A stretch of DNA of 64,000 nt, taken from NCBI GenBank assembly GCA_963693315.1, contig OY856188.1, forward strand, positions 267,401,114 through 267,465,113, given 5' to 3'. Below the pieces are notes generated by a model. It was given only the letters and a program-made list of their open reading frames with translations. It was not told the origin of the DNA and made no database searches. This stretch comes from Diogma glabrata. Lineage: Eukaryota > Arthropoda > Insecta > Diptera > Cylindrotomidae. Position numbers and translations under genes: made by a program. Positions 20,213 to 32,980 of the stretch are shown here, piece by piece (positions within the stretch are counted from its first letter, which is position 1; the number at the start of each line of letters is the position of its first letter).

Positions 20213-21530
20213 TGTAATGAAGCGCTGCTTTGTTGAATGACAACGAAGTGGCATAGCAGGTCGCGTACCTAGCGAGATTTATTTATAGCCCCAGACTAGC
20301 TGCAATCTATGGGATCTAGAAAGAAATCCTGCTACTTCAGCACAAATAAACAATAGTACGCGTAAAACATGATAAGAACAGATAGGAGAAAATAATCAAG
20401 TGAAGGCTTGAGACTCTGGCGACCCTCATACGCGAAAAGAACCACGATCACCACGTCCAACCCTCTACTTCAACACACTATTTCACACTTTCACTCCTCA
20501 TACACCCGCGCACCCTCACCCGCATCCACACACTCCCACAATTACACACACATGCACATAATCACCCATACCTAAATCCATGCCCCTAAGTTTAACATTT
20601 CAAAATAATTTTGCACCAACTTAACGGTAACATAATTTGAAAAGATCCCGTTAGTGATTGAATTATTTATTCGATTATTGTGGTAATCGGTTACATCCAT
20701 ATATAATTTCATAGACCAAATGATAACAAATTTTATAAGTTTTTTTAGCAGCAAAAATCCCGTGCATTCAAAATTTGGAATGCATAAGCAGAATTAGCAA
20801 AAAAATAACATTTTGTTTGGTTTGTTGTAAATTGTTAACCTTTAACGTTTTCTCAGAAGGAAGCCATATAATAATACAATAGGTCCAATTGCTGGTTTGA
20901 AATAAAATAACCAGACCACAGAACTCCAATATTATCTCCCTTTACAACACCACGCCCAGAATATATTAAGAAGTAAAGTATGTTCATGGCAGGTGTCAGT
21001 TCGATGTTATTGCGTCTGCGCAGAGTCAACAATCCCAACATCAATTATTATTACCTTTGTGTAAAATAAATTAAAATATAACATCAGAATCCACAAATAA
21101 CGTTAGATCTTGGCTTGATGTGATCGAATAAAAACAAACAGTTTTGTCTTCTAAAATAAAAAAAAATTGGAGGTAATCCTGGTTACTTATGATAGCCGTA
21201 GACATCAGTTTTGTGTGGAAAGAAACTCATTTAATATAACACATTCTCCTCGGACTCATACGCCCATACACCTCATACACCCGTTCATACATATCCCCAT
21301 ACACACCCATATGCACACATTCGTACACCTACATACTTCACCATAATCATTCATGCATAAAATAAAAATAAAAAATCAGATATGACTCACCCGCATGATG
21401 TTTCCCCGTCCTACTCTCCTATCCTTCAAATTCAGCCGCTCATATCCATCAGGTCATACATAGACCACAGCTCGGCCAAGGTGATTGTAACTTGCAACCG
21501 TTGTTAAGATCCAAGTGTTATATAAATTAA
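20213..21530 (-). mobile_element. PDH-family element, copy C (minus orientation)
   Basis: In plus coordinates it starts TGTAATGAAGCGCTG (20213), the inverse of the copy A end. The stem-loop (20228-20248), GGTCGCGTACCTAGCGA, CTCTGGCGACCCTCAT near 20420, and TG/CA-rich DNA to 20560 follow. A second CA-rich block lies at 21250-21330. The inverse of GGTGAGTCATAT lies at about 21381-21392, with further similarity to copies B and E up to about 21500. The far 5' end and promoter were not found. Together with copy A it forms long inverted arms around the BEL/Pao remnant. Confidence 0.6.
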
Positions 21531-24429
21531 CGGATATAGAAATTGGTAATAATTTATGGCAGCTGCAATGAATCAATCCGGAAATGACAACCGGTTTCAG
21601 CGATGATTCACTGGTAACTCTCGGTGATGAAATGTGATGATATCAATTTGCTACCAACGTTATTGGTTGTAAGACACCATTAACAGCACTAATCCAGACT
21701 GCCTCCAGATCACTTGTCAACTATTGTCATGGATCTTCGAATTTTAGGATAATTTTACTATAAGTAACCGTTGGGATAGATAGATGTTATCGCCCGAATT
21801 CGGAAATGACATCAACCATTGAATCTAACTACTAACACAGCTTAAAAAAAAACTTATATTTTATGGATTTAGCTAACTAGACAAATTACAGCGCACGTAT
21901 CATATGTAAAATTTTTGTTTTAATTTTCATTTAATTGCCACGGCACAAACATATAAATAATTAACTTCCCGATATGGAAAGATATTGTTTTTGGGTCGAT
22001 TTTCGAAATCGGAATTTTTATGATATCTTTATGTTTTATGACCTCCTGAAGCTGTTTAGACTATTTTTAGCTGGCAGTCTGTAAGAATTTTTGGAATATT
22101 TTTAGAATTTTGAAAAATTTAAAATTTTTGATTTTATTATAATTTTTGGAATTTTGAAAAAAGTTTCAATATTTTGATTTTGTAATAATTTTTGCATTAT
22201 TTTTAGAATTTTGGAAAAAGTTTGAATTTTTAAGAATTTCTGGAATATTATTGGAATTTAGAAAAAGTTTAAATATTTGATTTTATTCTAATTTTTGGAA
22301 TATTTTTGAAAAAAGTTTGATTTTATTTAATTTTTACAATATTTTTGGAATTTTGAAAGAAATATGAATTTGTAATTTTGTAATATTTTCTCGAAACGCT
22401 AAATAGAGAGGTTTTTGAGTAGTTTGCTGAGTGTATAATCTTTTCACTAAATTATGTTAATTTATGATCTGTTATAATTTTCCGGCATCGTATTGATGTT
22501 TCGTGTTAGTTTTGTAATAAATTTCTTAACAGAGATAAAAAAATACTTGTACTTTAACAAAGAGTTATGTTTGATATACATCGCTGCCCAAAACTAAAAA
22601 CCATGTTCTTGATATCTCAGAGCTGTGAAATTTCAGCCCCTCCATATTTTTATATATTGAAATATTTGTGGCACAATAACACTAATGATCACAATTTGAT
22701 TTTTTGATTCCAATTTATATATTCTCGTTCGATTAATCTATCTATTAAATGCGGTGATGAAATTTGTGGACTGGACTAAATTGTTCTTTTCAGACTTTGT
22801 AAAATGGATTTGTATGAAGGTTATGGGGAACGAAATGTTAAAATATTTGTATTCTGCTGTTTTGAATATAAGATTCAGAAAATTGTGTCAAAATAGTGTT
22901 CTCATTGCACAAAGAGATAAATGAAAAATAGCGTCATAACGACACAAACAACACTAGAGAGATCATGAGTGGAGAAGATATTTCAAGATTTGTTGGCCTA
23001 TGCTGAATATTTTTCAGCACCATTCTATTATTTCAACTATTAAAAAACTATTCAGCAATATGACAGCTAAAATTTACTAAAATCTTTAAAAAAAATAAAT
23101 TATTTTCATCAATCACCACACTTGCTCATTAAATGACGTATAATTACTACAAGGATATTATCAACTCTTGTTGAATATAATAAAGAGTAAATGAATCTAA
23201 AAGATAATATAACAAGTCCCAGATTACCACTTTCACAATCTGCACCTAAAAACAAAAGTTCGTTCGTGTATTATCACAAGAAGAATATAATTATGTAGAT
23301 GTAGAATAATAAATGTAGCCCGAAACAAAACAATGAATATATTTTGTTTTTCTGTTGACAGAAAAGCACCACCCAAAAGCATTAAACAAAATATATTAAT
23401 GGGCACAAATTAGTGTTATTTGAGGTCACAAAGATTTATTTTGTTTGACAAATTTTATTGTCATTAATTTTAATAAAAAGATATTTATGTCAAATTTTTA
23501 TCGTTTAAAAGGTTAAAATGTTTTTTTTTCCTTTCGACGAAAAGAAAAGGAGCAACTCTTGGTTTTTTCCTGTATAAACAAATTCATGGGTGATAAATTA
23601 AAAAAGTTGTATTTTATATTTTTAAAGGATTGCTATAAGATTAATCGAAATTAATTTATTCAGAAACCGTCTCTCGCTTTTTTCGTGTTTTCGATTATCT
23701 TTTTTTCAATTTAATAGACATTACGATTGTTATCGTTTACAATTCTTGGAGTGCCACCAGACTAGGTTGAGTGTAATTACATTGAGACAAATCTTTGCAC
23801 AGTCACCAATAAAATGATAATATTGCTCCCTTTCAATATTTTGTATAAAAAAACTATATTTGAACATTTTAATTTCACTTCTACCTCTATAACTATTTTA
23901 CGATTTTCACAAAAATTTTAAAACTTTTAGTAATTAATTGAACAAGTTTTAATTAGTAAATATATGTAAATATATAAAAAAAAAGAAAAACTTTCAAATA
24001 AAATCGAGCTTCAACAGTCGACCGTTCTCTGGGTATACAAAGTAATAAAAACTTCAACCATTTAAAAAAAAAATGAAATTTTATTTGAAAAAAAAATAGA
24101 AAACGCGGTACAGTGTTTTTGTTTTATTGCAATTTGAGCTTTTGTTTCTTTGATGATATCGTATTGACGTTTGGTATGAATTGTGGATGGATATACGAAA
24201 AAACTATACGAATTATATTTTTATATTTGGATGTTTGATTTTAAATTGGATCAAACTGATGGAAACTTTTATAACGAATTAAAGTTAGGTGTAAGTTACA
24301 TTGCAAGAAATTTAAATGTTTGTTGAGTTTCTTCAACACTTTGATTCTGAATGTATTACCCTATAATTTTTTTACATAATAGTTTTTTGTAGATAGCCAG
24401 CAACCTTGCGCTATATACTAGTTCATAAA
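21531..24429. other. Gene-free AT-rich DNA
   Basis: No coding region supported on either strand. It holds the low-complexity tandem block at 22060-22390 and homopolymer runs. A degenerate promoter for copy C was sought here and not found. Confidence 0.4.
22060..22390. repeat. Degenerate tandem array, TTTTGGAATTTTGAAAAAAG-like units
   Basis: Units of about 55-70 bp repeat four or five times with drift, built on TTTGGAATTTTGAAAAAAG and TTTGATTTTATTATAATTTT. Confidence 0.7.
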
Positions 24430-25883
24430 ACTGTGCGACAAATGGTAGGGGTCAGTGATCCGCTGGGGTTCTGACTACCGGGAAAAGTTATATCGGTAAA
24501 AAAAAAGTTATACGTGTCCCGGCGTTTCGCTGAGTCACGTCTAGGAATCGAGATATATCGATTTGAAGTTAGTAGGTATCATATAGGGGAAATAGTCACG
24601 TTTTAGGGACATAACTCGAGAACGATTAGTCCTATTTTACTGAAACAAATTTAGAAAAATTAAAAATTACAATTCCTTTAATCTACTGATACACTATTTC
24701 TTTACACAATCAACAGTTCCGCAGTTATAAATAAATTTATGAAGAAAAAAAATAATTTTTTGCCTAAAAAATAAAAACATTGTATTTTACAAAATCATGA
24801 AAAATTCAAAACGAGAAAAAGTGTCAAGTCTTTTTACTTTGACGTAAAGTCACATAATCTGTGCACAAAACGAGATATCATGAAAATCGATGAACGCATT
24901 TCGCTTTTATTCACAATTTGTCATTTTGACAAGAATATTGATTTTCCATGTAATTTTTTTTTTAATATTTCTACTGGAATAAACTCCAAAATTGATTGTT
25001 TTAAATGTATTTAGACATGTGTCTATGTGTTTTTGTGTATTAATTTTAATTTTTTTTCTTTTTTATTTATTATTTCCTATTTTTTATTTTATTATTTTAT
25101 TTTATTATTTTATTTTATTATTTTTAGTATAATTTAATTTTATATTTTTATTATATTTTATTATACTATTATTATTATTTATTATTATTATTATTGTTTA
25201 TTATTATTATTATTTATTATTATTATTATTATTTATTATTATTTATTACTATTATTATTATTATTTATTATTATTATTTATTATGCATTATTTGTTAATA
25301 TTATTTGGTATTTATTATTATTTTTTATTGTTTATTTATTATTTATTATTTATTATTTATTATTTATTTATTGTTTATTTATTATTTATACATTATTTAT
25401 TTATTATTTATTTTATTTATTTATTAAATTTTTTTTATTGTATTGTTTTATATTTTAATTATAATTTTACTTTATTATTTTTATTATTTTTTTATTTTAC
25501 TTCATTAGTTTTATTTCATTTATTTATTTATTTTATTTTTTTTTGTATTTCTTATTTATTTAATTTTAATTTTTTTATTTTTTCGTTACTTTTTCAGTCA
25601 GTATAGTAGATTAGAGAAGTCAGTCAGTATAGTAGTATGAAGGAATTGTAATTCTTAATTCCCAAATTTGTTTCAGCAAAATCGGATAGTCGTTCTCGAG
25701 TTATGTCAAAAGAAGAACCCCAAACGTGACAATTTCTCCTATATGATACTGACTAACTTCAAATCGATATATCTCGATTCCTAGATGTGATCCAGCGAAA
25801 CGCCGGGACACGTATAACTTTTTTTTACCGATATAGCTTTTCCCGGAAGTCAGAACCCCTGCGGATTTTGGCTGTCGCACAGT
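24430..25883. mobile_element. Foldback element with about 275-bp terminal inverted repeats
   Basis: The left arm 24430-24705 is the inverse of the right arm 25610-25883. Matching boxes include ACTGTGCGACA at the ends, TTCTGACT-CCGGGAAAAG, GTCCCGGCGTTTCGCTG, ATCGAGATATATCGATTTGA and AACTCGAGAACGA. The interior is non-coding and consists mainly of TTA/TTTA simple repeats (25050-25580). No transposase is present, so it would be non-autonomous. Target duplications are not clear. Confidence 0.85.
25050..25580 (+). repeat. TTA/TTTA microsatellite block
   Basis: About 500 bp of TTATTA and TTTATTA on the top strand within the foldback element. A 107-codon frame of Tyr/Phe/Leu/Ile here is a composition artefact. 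Confidence 0.9.
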
Positions 25884-26928
25884 GTAATGAATTCTGCTTT
25901 GACTGATATTGTATAAAAGTTAACTCACAATCGGCGGCAATTGTTCTTATTCTATTTTCAATATTTTGATTTCATGTAAATGAACTTTTTAAACAATTTT
26001 CAACAAAATGTGGAATTTCTATATCCCTTTCAGTTTAGTCATTTAGCAAATAAATATCCGTAGGTAAACAAACACCCTTTCAACAGAATACAATGTCCAA
26101 AACTGCTAAATGGTTTGATTTTAAATAGATAATCAAACAAAAAACACTTGCTATGTTCCCCACAACACTCCCCCTCTAATACCATCGAAGATCGTAAGAT
26201 TTAAAAGTAAGAAAAAATGAGATGTTTTATTGTGACAGAGCACTAAGAAAGCGAGCGGGAGTTTTAGTTGCATTAATAGCTCGTTTAGTTGTGGATGCAG
26301 GGTGAAATAGCTGTTGTTGAGGAATGGGATTAAATCTAACCTTTTAAGTTGATGCAGTAGCTTTAGCGTCACGTTGCCTCGTTTCTGTGGAGGTGGAAGG
26401 AGAAAAAAAGGATGTGCCCGAAGGAGTGGAATGGACATTATTTGTAAACGTGACTGAGATTTTAATTCGAAGCTGGTGAGTTTTAAGTAAAGTCCTCTTC
26501 AGATACTTCCTTAATGCAAAGTTTCAACCTGTCGATGGAAACTCGGATGTGTTGAGTTGTTGTTCTTTACGGTTACTGACGGGGAAGGGACCTTCGTATG
26601 GTGCTCGGAGTGATTTACGTATCAAGTTCATACGTAAGAAGACAAGACTCAAGTTTTAAACATGAAAACTTTAGTAGAAATGTGTCTCGAAGCAATAGAG
26701 GGCTAAAGATGATTAAAATGTTATTTCAGTTGTGAAATAAAATCGGTCTGAGGAGTGGGGTATGAATTTTGGCTAAAGAATTCTCCAAGAAAGACGTATG
26801 TGAGTACAGTAGACTAGCTCTGACGATAAAGATTGGGAATTATTACGAAAAATAGCTCGTAAGCCGAGTAATCTTGACGGTAGAATACGCGTCCTAATCC
26901 GTCTTGTCATAGGCCATGATAGCAGTTT

Positions 26929-27270
26929 TTATCCATAGCAGCGGGGTTCGGTGCCAACGTTCGATGACTCCGTTACATTTAGGATTGTAACAACTGGTAG
27001 TTTGTTTACATTCGAAACCGATAAGCTTAGACATCTCACTGAAAAGATTGGATCGAATTGGGAGCTCTGACTAGTAACGATCACTAAAAATTCTCCGAAA
27101 CGTGCAATCCAATTGGAGTAAAGAGCTAAAGCAACAGTTTCAGCGGTGATATCCGAGATAGGGATGTCCTCAGGCAAGCGAGTATAGCAGTCAACAATTG
27201 TGCTACAGTGGATACAGTTTGTCCTCATAAGTAGGAATTTTACCAACCAAGTCCATATGTATCTCGGCAA
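26929..27270 (-). pseudogene. Gypsy integrase core fragment
   Basis: HCSTIVDCYTRLPEDIPISD followed by ITAETVALALYSNWIARFG matches the integrase core with the first catalytic Asp. The second Asp box, usually VTDQGSQF, reads VTSQSSQF, so the catalytic Asp is replaced by Ser. In another frame KCNGVIERWHRT keeps the Glu box. Confidence 0.88.
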
Positions 27271-27738
27271 AGAGATAATTACCCGAAGGAGATTGAGTAT
27301 GTCGAGAAACTTTTGCCTCTTAGCAAGCTAGGCAGTTTTGTGTCATTTGTCATTAGTTTTGTGTCATTAGTAAGGAGTTTGACAGAACTGTGGACTCCTG
27401 GGTGAAATTAATTGTGGAAGCTTTTGAAAATGGATTGACAAAATTGCTTTGGAATAAAAGATCGTACGTTACCAGAAGAGGTATCACACAAAATAGGTTT
27501 AGCACTTAAATTTTAAAGGATAAGGGAAAGGACCGGCAATGAAGTGTGTGACTAGTGTCCACTTATTCCTCGAGTTCGTTATCGTTGAACTGAACATGAG
27601 CAATTTCGTCATATAGTTAATGTTCTCTGGAACTTATATTTGCTCGACACGAGAAAGTGTGTGGGTAACTTCATTATAGATTCCAGAAATATGTTGAATA
27701 TCAGTAGTAAATTGACTTATAAAATCTAAATCCCTGAA

Positions 27739-28478
27739 TTAGCGAGTTGGCAGAATTTTGCAACAAAGCGTAGATAAGAAGCTTATGATCGATTTGTCAT
27801 TCTTTTTAGACTCTTTTAGAAAGTCATTTGTAATGACTTGATTGTCACCAGCGTGAGGAATGATTCTATTGTAGAAGTTTATTATTCCTAGAAAATGATG
27901 GAGTTGCATAACCGTTGCGGGACGTTCATATCGAATAGTAGTATCGACACGTTCAAGAGTAGGTTTGGTTTCAGTTGAAATAATTAAACGTTCGAGAAAG
28001 TCAACGTTGGTTTTGGAAAGTTGCATTTATTAAGATTAATAATGCGACCAGCGTCAAAAAGACGCTCGAAAACGGTACTAAGGTGCTCTTCAAAGGTTTC
28101 AGAAGCAATCAGGAGAGCATCTGAAAGTTGAAACAGAAATTTAGGTCCCTTAGACGAGAATGCATAGACCGTTGCGTCCCTCTGCATTTGCGGGAATAAC
28201 TGACATTTCAGCACCAATAGCAACGAGAAAGTTTTTCCGAGAACAAATATTGAAGAACAGTAGACGGTGTTGGGCATGACTGTCATATCAGGAATAAGAG
28301 TACTTTGGAAAATGTTTGCACTTAGGATCACATTTTTGTAATCTCTCTTGAAGCAATGATTGTAGTAGCAAATACCATCAATCATTTTAACGAGTGACCT
28401 GGACCGTGTTCGGGTGGGAGAGCGGTTGGATCGATAAAAGTTCCAATTGCGAGTATCGTTTTGATAGTAATGAACCAT
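27739..28478 (-). pseudogene. Gypsy reverse transcriptase and RNase H entry fragment
   Basis: The part 28478-27984 ends with LIASETFEEHLSTVFERLFD and INLNKCNFPKPTLTF, the segment after the YIDD box. The part 28026-27739 reads FLERLIISTETKPTLERVD, then YERPATVMQLHHFLGIINFY, the link into RNase H. The YIDD motif itself is not readable in this copy. Confidence 0.85.
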
Positions 28479-28857
28479 AAGTCCGGTTAATCGAACCAGA
28501 AAGGGTAAATTTTAAGTGCAACACGATTAGTTTTTCGCATAGTTGCTGAAGAAGATATAGCTGAAGTAGGTATGAAGGAGACGCATCAGAAGCTAGAAAT
28601 GGTGGATGATTTGAAGGATCTGTTGTACCTCCAGGCTTCATTCTTTACGTTGTGTCGCGATTACTATTAAGGAACAAACTACACCCGCAAACAAATATAA
28701 AATTTCCTTAATTTGTACATTTTTTGTTTAAATTACATATTTGAAAAAAATATTGAAATAACAAGCAAAACAATTATTTTTAATATAGATGAGAAGTAGC
28801 AGTAGCAAAAACTTCGGTAACGTTAATTCTGAATATAAAAGAAAAGATAGACTAACC

Positions 28858-29245
28858 AATTGCATATTTTGCAAAATGTTTATCCTCAAAAAAGACAAAG
28901 TGAAAAAATATGCTGCCAGGCAGCTTTAGATATCCATGTAATCGAAATTAGTCAAAATACGACGATTGATATAGGCTAAACTGGTCATAAATCGACAATC
29001 ACAAATTTTGCTTACAAAATGAAAATATGGTGCCATTCCTAGACCCACTGCTTGATTAAGCTCAAGCTTTAGCACGGTGCATGGTTTGGAACCACCTTTC
29101 AGTTTATATGTCACTCCCCAAGATTTGCGACTGCAAATTTTTCTGGATTAAATAATGGATCGACTGCATATTTTTGCAAAAATGAAAAAAAATTTTGGTT
29201 CCAAAACGAAATGAACAAATATGCTGGCGGGAAGCTCTAGATCAG
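28858..29245. repeat. Two related blocks about 300 bp apart
   Basis: GCATATTTTGCAAAA followed later by AAATATGCTGCCAGGCAGCTTTAGAT at 28862-28929 resembles GCATATTTTTGCAAAA and AAATATGCTGGCGGGAAGCTCTAGAT at 29170-29243. A local duplication or two units of a longer satellite. The open frame between them (28926-29114) is not recognised. Confidence 0.55.
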
Positions 29246-29483
29246 TGTTTTACAATCGGTCCGCAGACCATTAATTAAGAAAATTAGTACTTTTTCCTCA
29301 TCCTTTTTATTTATTAAACTAACAATACTTGTATAATTGGACAAACCATTCAGAATGAAAAATAATCTATTTTCATTTTAATACGAAAAAAAACATCAAA
29401 TTTGAAGCAAAAATTAAATGTGTGAGTATTTGAAAAAAAGCCAATTTATCCTCCCGGCTAATACAAATAAAGTTTTATTTTTG

Positions 29484-29812
29484 TATTTTACAACCATAAT
29501 TGTGTGCGTTATTAGTCTTAATAGATTAAGATAAACAGTTAATTCTACTCTGTTGGGCGATTGCTGCGAAAACATAAAATTAGTATTTTATTGCGTCAGT
29601 GTTTAATGATTTTTTCTTCGACCAAAATTTTGCAAATTTGCAAGAGAGTAAAATTCATTAAACACAAACCCAATACAACGTTTTATCCAGAGTACCATGT
29701 ATTAATTCAAGTAAAATTATGTTAAAATTCATGGCAAAACGAATAAAAAAAACAATGAATTTTGTTTTATTCTTTTGAGACTAATAACGCACACAATTAT
29801 GGTTCTAAAATA
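29484..29812. mobile_element. MITE with 35-bp terminal inverted repeats
   Basis: 29492-29518 (AACCATAATTGTGTGCGTTA and the next seven bases) is the exact inverse of 29778-29804. Similarity extends outward to 29484 and 29812 with one mismatch. Inside, GTGTTTAATGATTTTT near 29608 pairs with about 29655-29668. The element is 329 bp with no coding capacity. No target duplication could be assigned. Confidence 0.82.
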
Positions 29813-31205
29813 AACGTTTGCCAGATGTTTAAATAATTTATATGATTGTATTGAACTTTTTTTGGGTGCATTTTATAAACAAATAAAAGAAACATTTTCG
29901 CTCTGAGTATATAAAAAACAATAAATTCAAACTAATGCGCATATCCCTCTCTTGAATATTAATATAGATAAAAGCTACTATGATTAAATTGAATTAAATT
30001 TCCATTGTGAAAAAATTTGTATTTTTTATGATTGTTTTTTGGTTTCTCAATTCTCATTAATATTACTAACTTAACTTTCATATCTTCCATTTGTTATGCC
30101 TCAATTCAACGTGTTTTCTAATCAGCAGCCTTTAGGAGAAGACCTACACTCACTCCAGAACGAGTTCAGATTCAGCACTGGTGAATTGGAGGGAATTGTA
30201 TTCTTTGGTAGTTGACGGTTGACAACCAACGAATAGTCAAAGATATATTCCCGTCTAATCGCCACACTTTCCCATTTTTCTTCTTTGTAACATGTTTACT
30301 TGGTATATTTTGCATCAACATCTGCAAACACGCATAACAACAGATATAATATTCTCGACAATGCCTTACATTATTCATTGTCCGTACAAAGAATGTATTA
30401 ATCGCTCCTCCAACAACACGTTTTTTTCATAATCATATTGTTACGCGTACATGTACATCATAACATCATCAATTTCCTTTATTTTTCTGTAAAGCAAACA
30501 AATGAGATTATATAATTGTATTTTTTCAATAAAACATTTCTGTTAATGTTTATTGATACGACCTAATACTTGATGTTATTTGAAGGAAGGCCATATCAGC
30601 TCGTTATATTTTTTTTGTTAACGATTTACAATTTCCCTAGTTTTACTTATTATAAAGTGAAACAAAACAGAAAATATGTTTATATTTGATTACTCCATCC
30701 TTAGTTATTTCTACATCGAAGCTAAATTTCTGAATACACTATATTGCTATAATTGGTTTTCGTGCAGGGTGTTCATGGTTTATAATATATTTCGCATGAT
30801 AAATAACCAACAAAAAAATGATTGTGTCACCCTCTAAATTAATATAACGAAAATGAAAGAACAACAGAATGTTTCAATAGCGATTTTTCTTTTAACGATT
30901 CGTTTATTGTAGGATTATAAATATTAGGTTATAGAAAATATTTTCTCAGTTCGATTTTTGATCAAAATCAAATATCAATTAATTAAAAATTTTTTTTGCT
31001 CAATTCGATATAGATTTTTAAAAAAATCATAAATTTAAATAAAAATATCGCGCTCGAGGTTTTTATATTTTCAATAAAAGAAATTTATCTAAGAAAATTA
31101 ATAATTTCAATTTGTGATCGAGTGGTTATATCCTCTTGAGTAACTAAAGTTTGTTAATTTGTAAGTGAAATTGAAACAAAATTATAAAAGGTAAGAAAAA
31201 AATTG
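29813..31205. other. Gene-free AT-rich DNA
   Basis: No supported gene or RNA. One 68-codon minus-strand frame (30172-30378) is not recognised and has no supporting splice or promoter signals. Confidence 0.4.
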
Positions 31206-31567
31206 TTTTTCGGCAAACGGCTGTAAAGTTTAACTTTACTGCCGCTAGGGAGTTAGCTAAAGTCTTACTTTTTAGCCTGACAGCAAAAGTAATGTCTAGC
31301 GACAGCAAAAGTAACGCTATTTTTATTTTATATTACGGAGGCTGTAAAGTAGCATTTGTTATATGTTAGTTTGTTATTTTTTCAAACATATTGTATAACC
31401 ATGACAACAAAAAATAAGTTTATTCTCATATTATGAAATTTTGAAAAGGCTGCTTTGATAAAAAAATTTTATTCATACAAATTTAAATGTTTTTTTCTCT
31501 TTTTTGGAAGTAATTATGACGATACAAATTCATATTTATAAAAAGTTTAAACGTTTGCCGAAAAAAT
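31206..31567. mobile_element. Short-TIR MITE, copy 1
   Basis: It begins TTTTTCGGCAAACGGCTGTA and ends CGTTTGCCGAAAAAAT, inverse ends of about 14 bp. Shared internal text with copy 2 (57709-58119) includes TTTACTGCCGCTAGGGAG and TAAAGTCTTACTTTTTA. No coding capacity. A small foldback (31573-31695) follows in both copies, so the mobile unit may be longer. Confidence 0.75.
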
Positions 31568-31572
31568 AGTGT

Positions 31573-31695
31573 ATTTAATTCGGACCTAAAGTGACTTTTT
31601 GTGTTTCGTCTATAATTGTCGGCCTCCCTGCGTTCGGCCGTCAAACTATAGACTCAACACCAAAAGTATCACTTTAGCTCCTAATTAAATAATGT
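31573..31695. repeat. Foldback next to MITE copy 1
   Basis: TATTTAATTCGGACCTAAAG at 31572-31591 pairs with about 31667-31690 (CTTTAGCTCCTAATTAAATA). An inner pair of GTCTATA/TATAGAC surrounds a CGGCC...GGCCG core. An equivalent exists at 58126-58195. Confidence 0.65.
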
Positions 31696-31699
31696 ACTA

Positions 31700-32980
31700 T
31701 TTATAAAGAAGCAAAAAAAAATTATGAAAGAAAAAATAAATAGCAGTGTAGTTATTTATTGTGTGTGTGGATTAGTGAAATAACACAAATCCTTTATTAG
31801 ATGGTGACCGAGGAAAATTTTTTTTCATCATAATTCGTGGTATTGGTTTGGTAACAAGAAGCGTTGCTGAAGAATTAAACTTGGGATTAAACCTATACAA
31901 AAAAGGTCTGGAACCACCAAAGCTTGATTTAGAGCTTAAAATAAAATTCCATCGAATTCGTCACACCCAAGTTACAATCAAAACCAACTCAAATTATAAG
32001 ACAAAAACTAACAAAGTTCAACATATTGGCAGTATTGCTTTTTCCTTACGTATCTTTTTGGAATTCATATTTCGTAGCGTCATACAAGGACGAAAGACGC
32101 TGCCAACATTGAAACCATCTATCAATAGAAAGGTGAAGTTTTGTTTTATCATTATATTCTTGTTTTGTTTTATCATTATAATTTTGTTTTATTTGTATCA
32201 TAACATATCCAACATGGTCTTGTAAATTAATCGGATAAGTGTTAGAGATGTTTCCTTGGTAGATTCCACGCAAAAACCGTACATTCCTGCAACATTCTGA
32301 AAAATTAAACTTAAAACCCTTGGATACATAGATACCTTAGGCATCTATTTTTAATTTGAAAAGCCCAGGCTTTACACATTGTATGTCATTTCATATTATT
32401 CAAAATACCAAACAATTAAATAGATATCGAACTTGAATAAAATGTATTTAATTGTTTGGAATTAATAATACAAAAAAATAAAATAAAATTCAGTGTTTTT
32501 TTATGTGTTTTACTTATTTCATCAATGAATTTTAAAATAATTACATAACGACGTCACGTAGGTAATAACTCAATTTAAATTAAACCATATACTTCTATCA
32601 GAAGGACAAAACGTTGTATTGGCTTTGTACTTAATGAATTTCATTCTCTCGGAAATTTGCAATTGCTCGAAAAATAAAATATAGCATTAAAGACTTGCAC
32701 AATAAATTACTATTATTTCGAGTTAGGAGTAAGAGTAATATTTTTTATTTTTAATCCTGCATTTGGGAATGATATATTTTTTTTACCTTATTCGCTCTGA
32801 AAGAACGGAGCAAATATGTGCTATAAGCGTTATAAACTTTTTTTATGGCACATCAAAATTCGTTCTTTCTATTTTTGGTTTCTGCAAATTACATTATGTA
32901 CGTAAGTGTAAGTAAGATATAACCTGCACTTTCACTCCTAAAGAGAAAAAGTCGAATTAAAAATGTCCTTATTACCTGTT
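31700..32980. other. AT-rich stretch with an unrecognised open frame
   Basis: A plus-strand frame at 31848-32225 (125 codons) starts with charged, protein-like residues (VTRSVAEELNLGLNLYKKGL) and then dissolves into Phe/Ile-rich text from TTTTGTTTTATCATTATA repeats. It is not recognised and is probably spurious or a decayed repeat gene. Confidence 0.3.

Larger units (their letters stand above)
26150..28640 (-). mobile_element. Gypsy-type LTR retrotransposon pol remnant
   Basis: Minus-strand order: polymerase (about 28478-28050), RNase H entry (28026-27739), a poorly kept stretch with H2C2 expected (27700-27280), integrase core (27270-26850), a C-terminal tail with RVSIDRLK (about 26560-26530), and an end reading GGVLWGT at 26150, the common tail of insect Gypsy pol. 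Many frameshifts and stops; no LTRs identified on either side. It is a dead copy. Confidence 0.85.

Noticed and set aside
25283..25606. 107-codon plus-strand frame
   Set aside because: Encoded by TTA/TTTA simple repeat; pure composition artefact.
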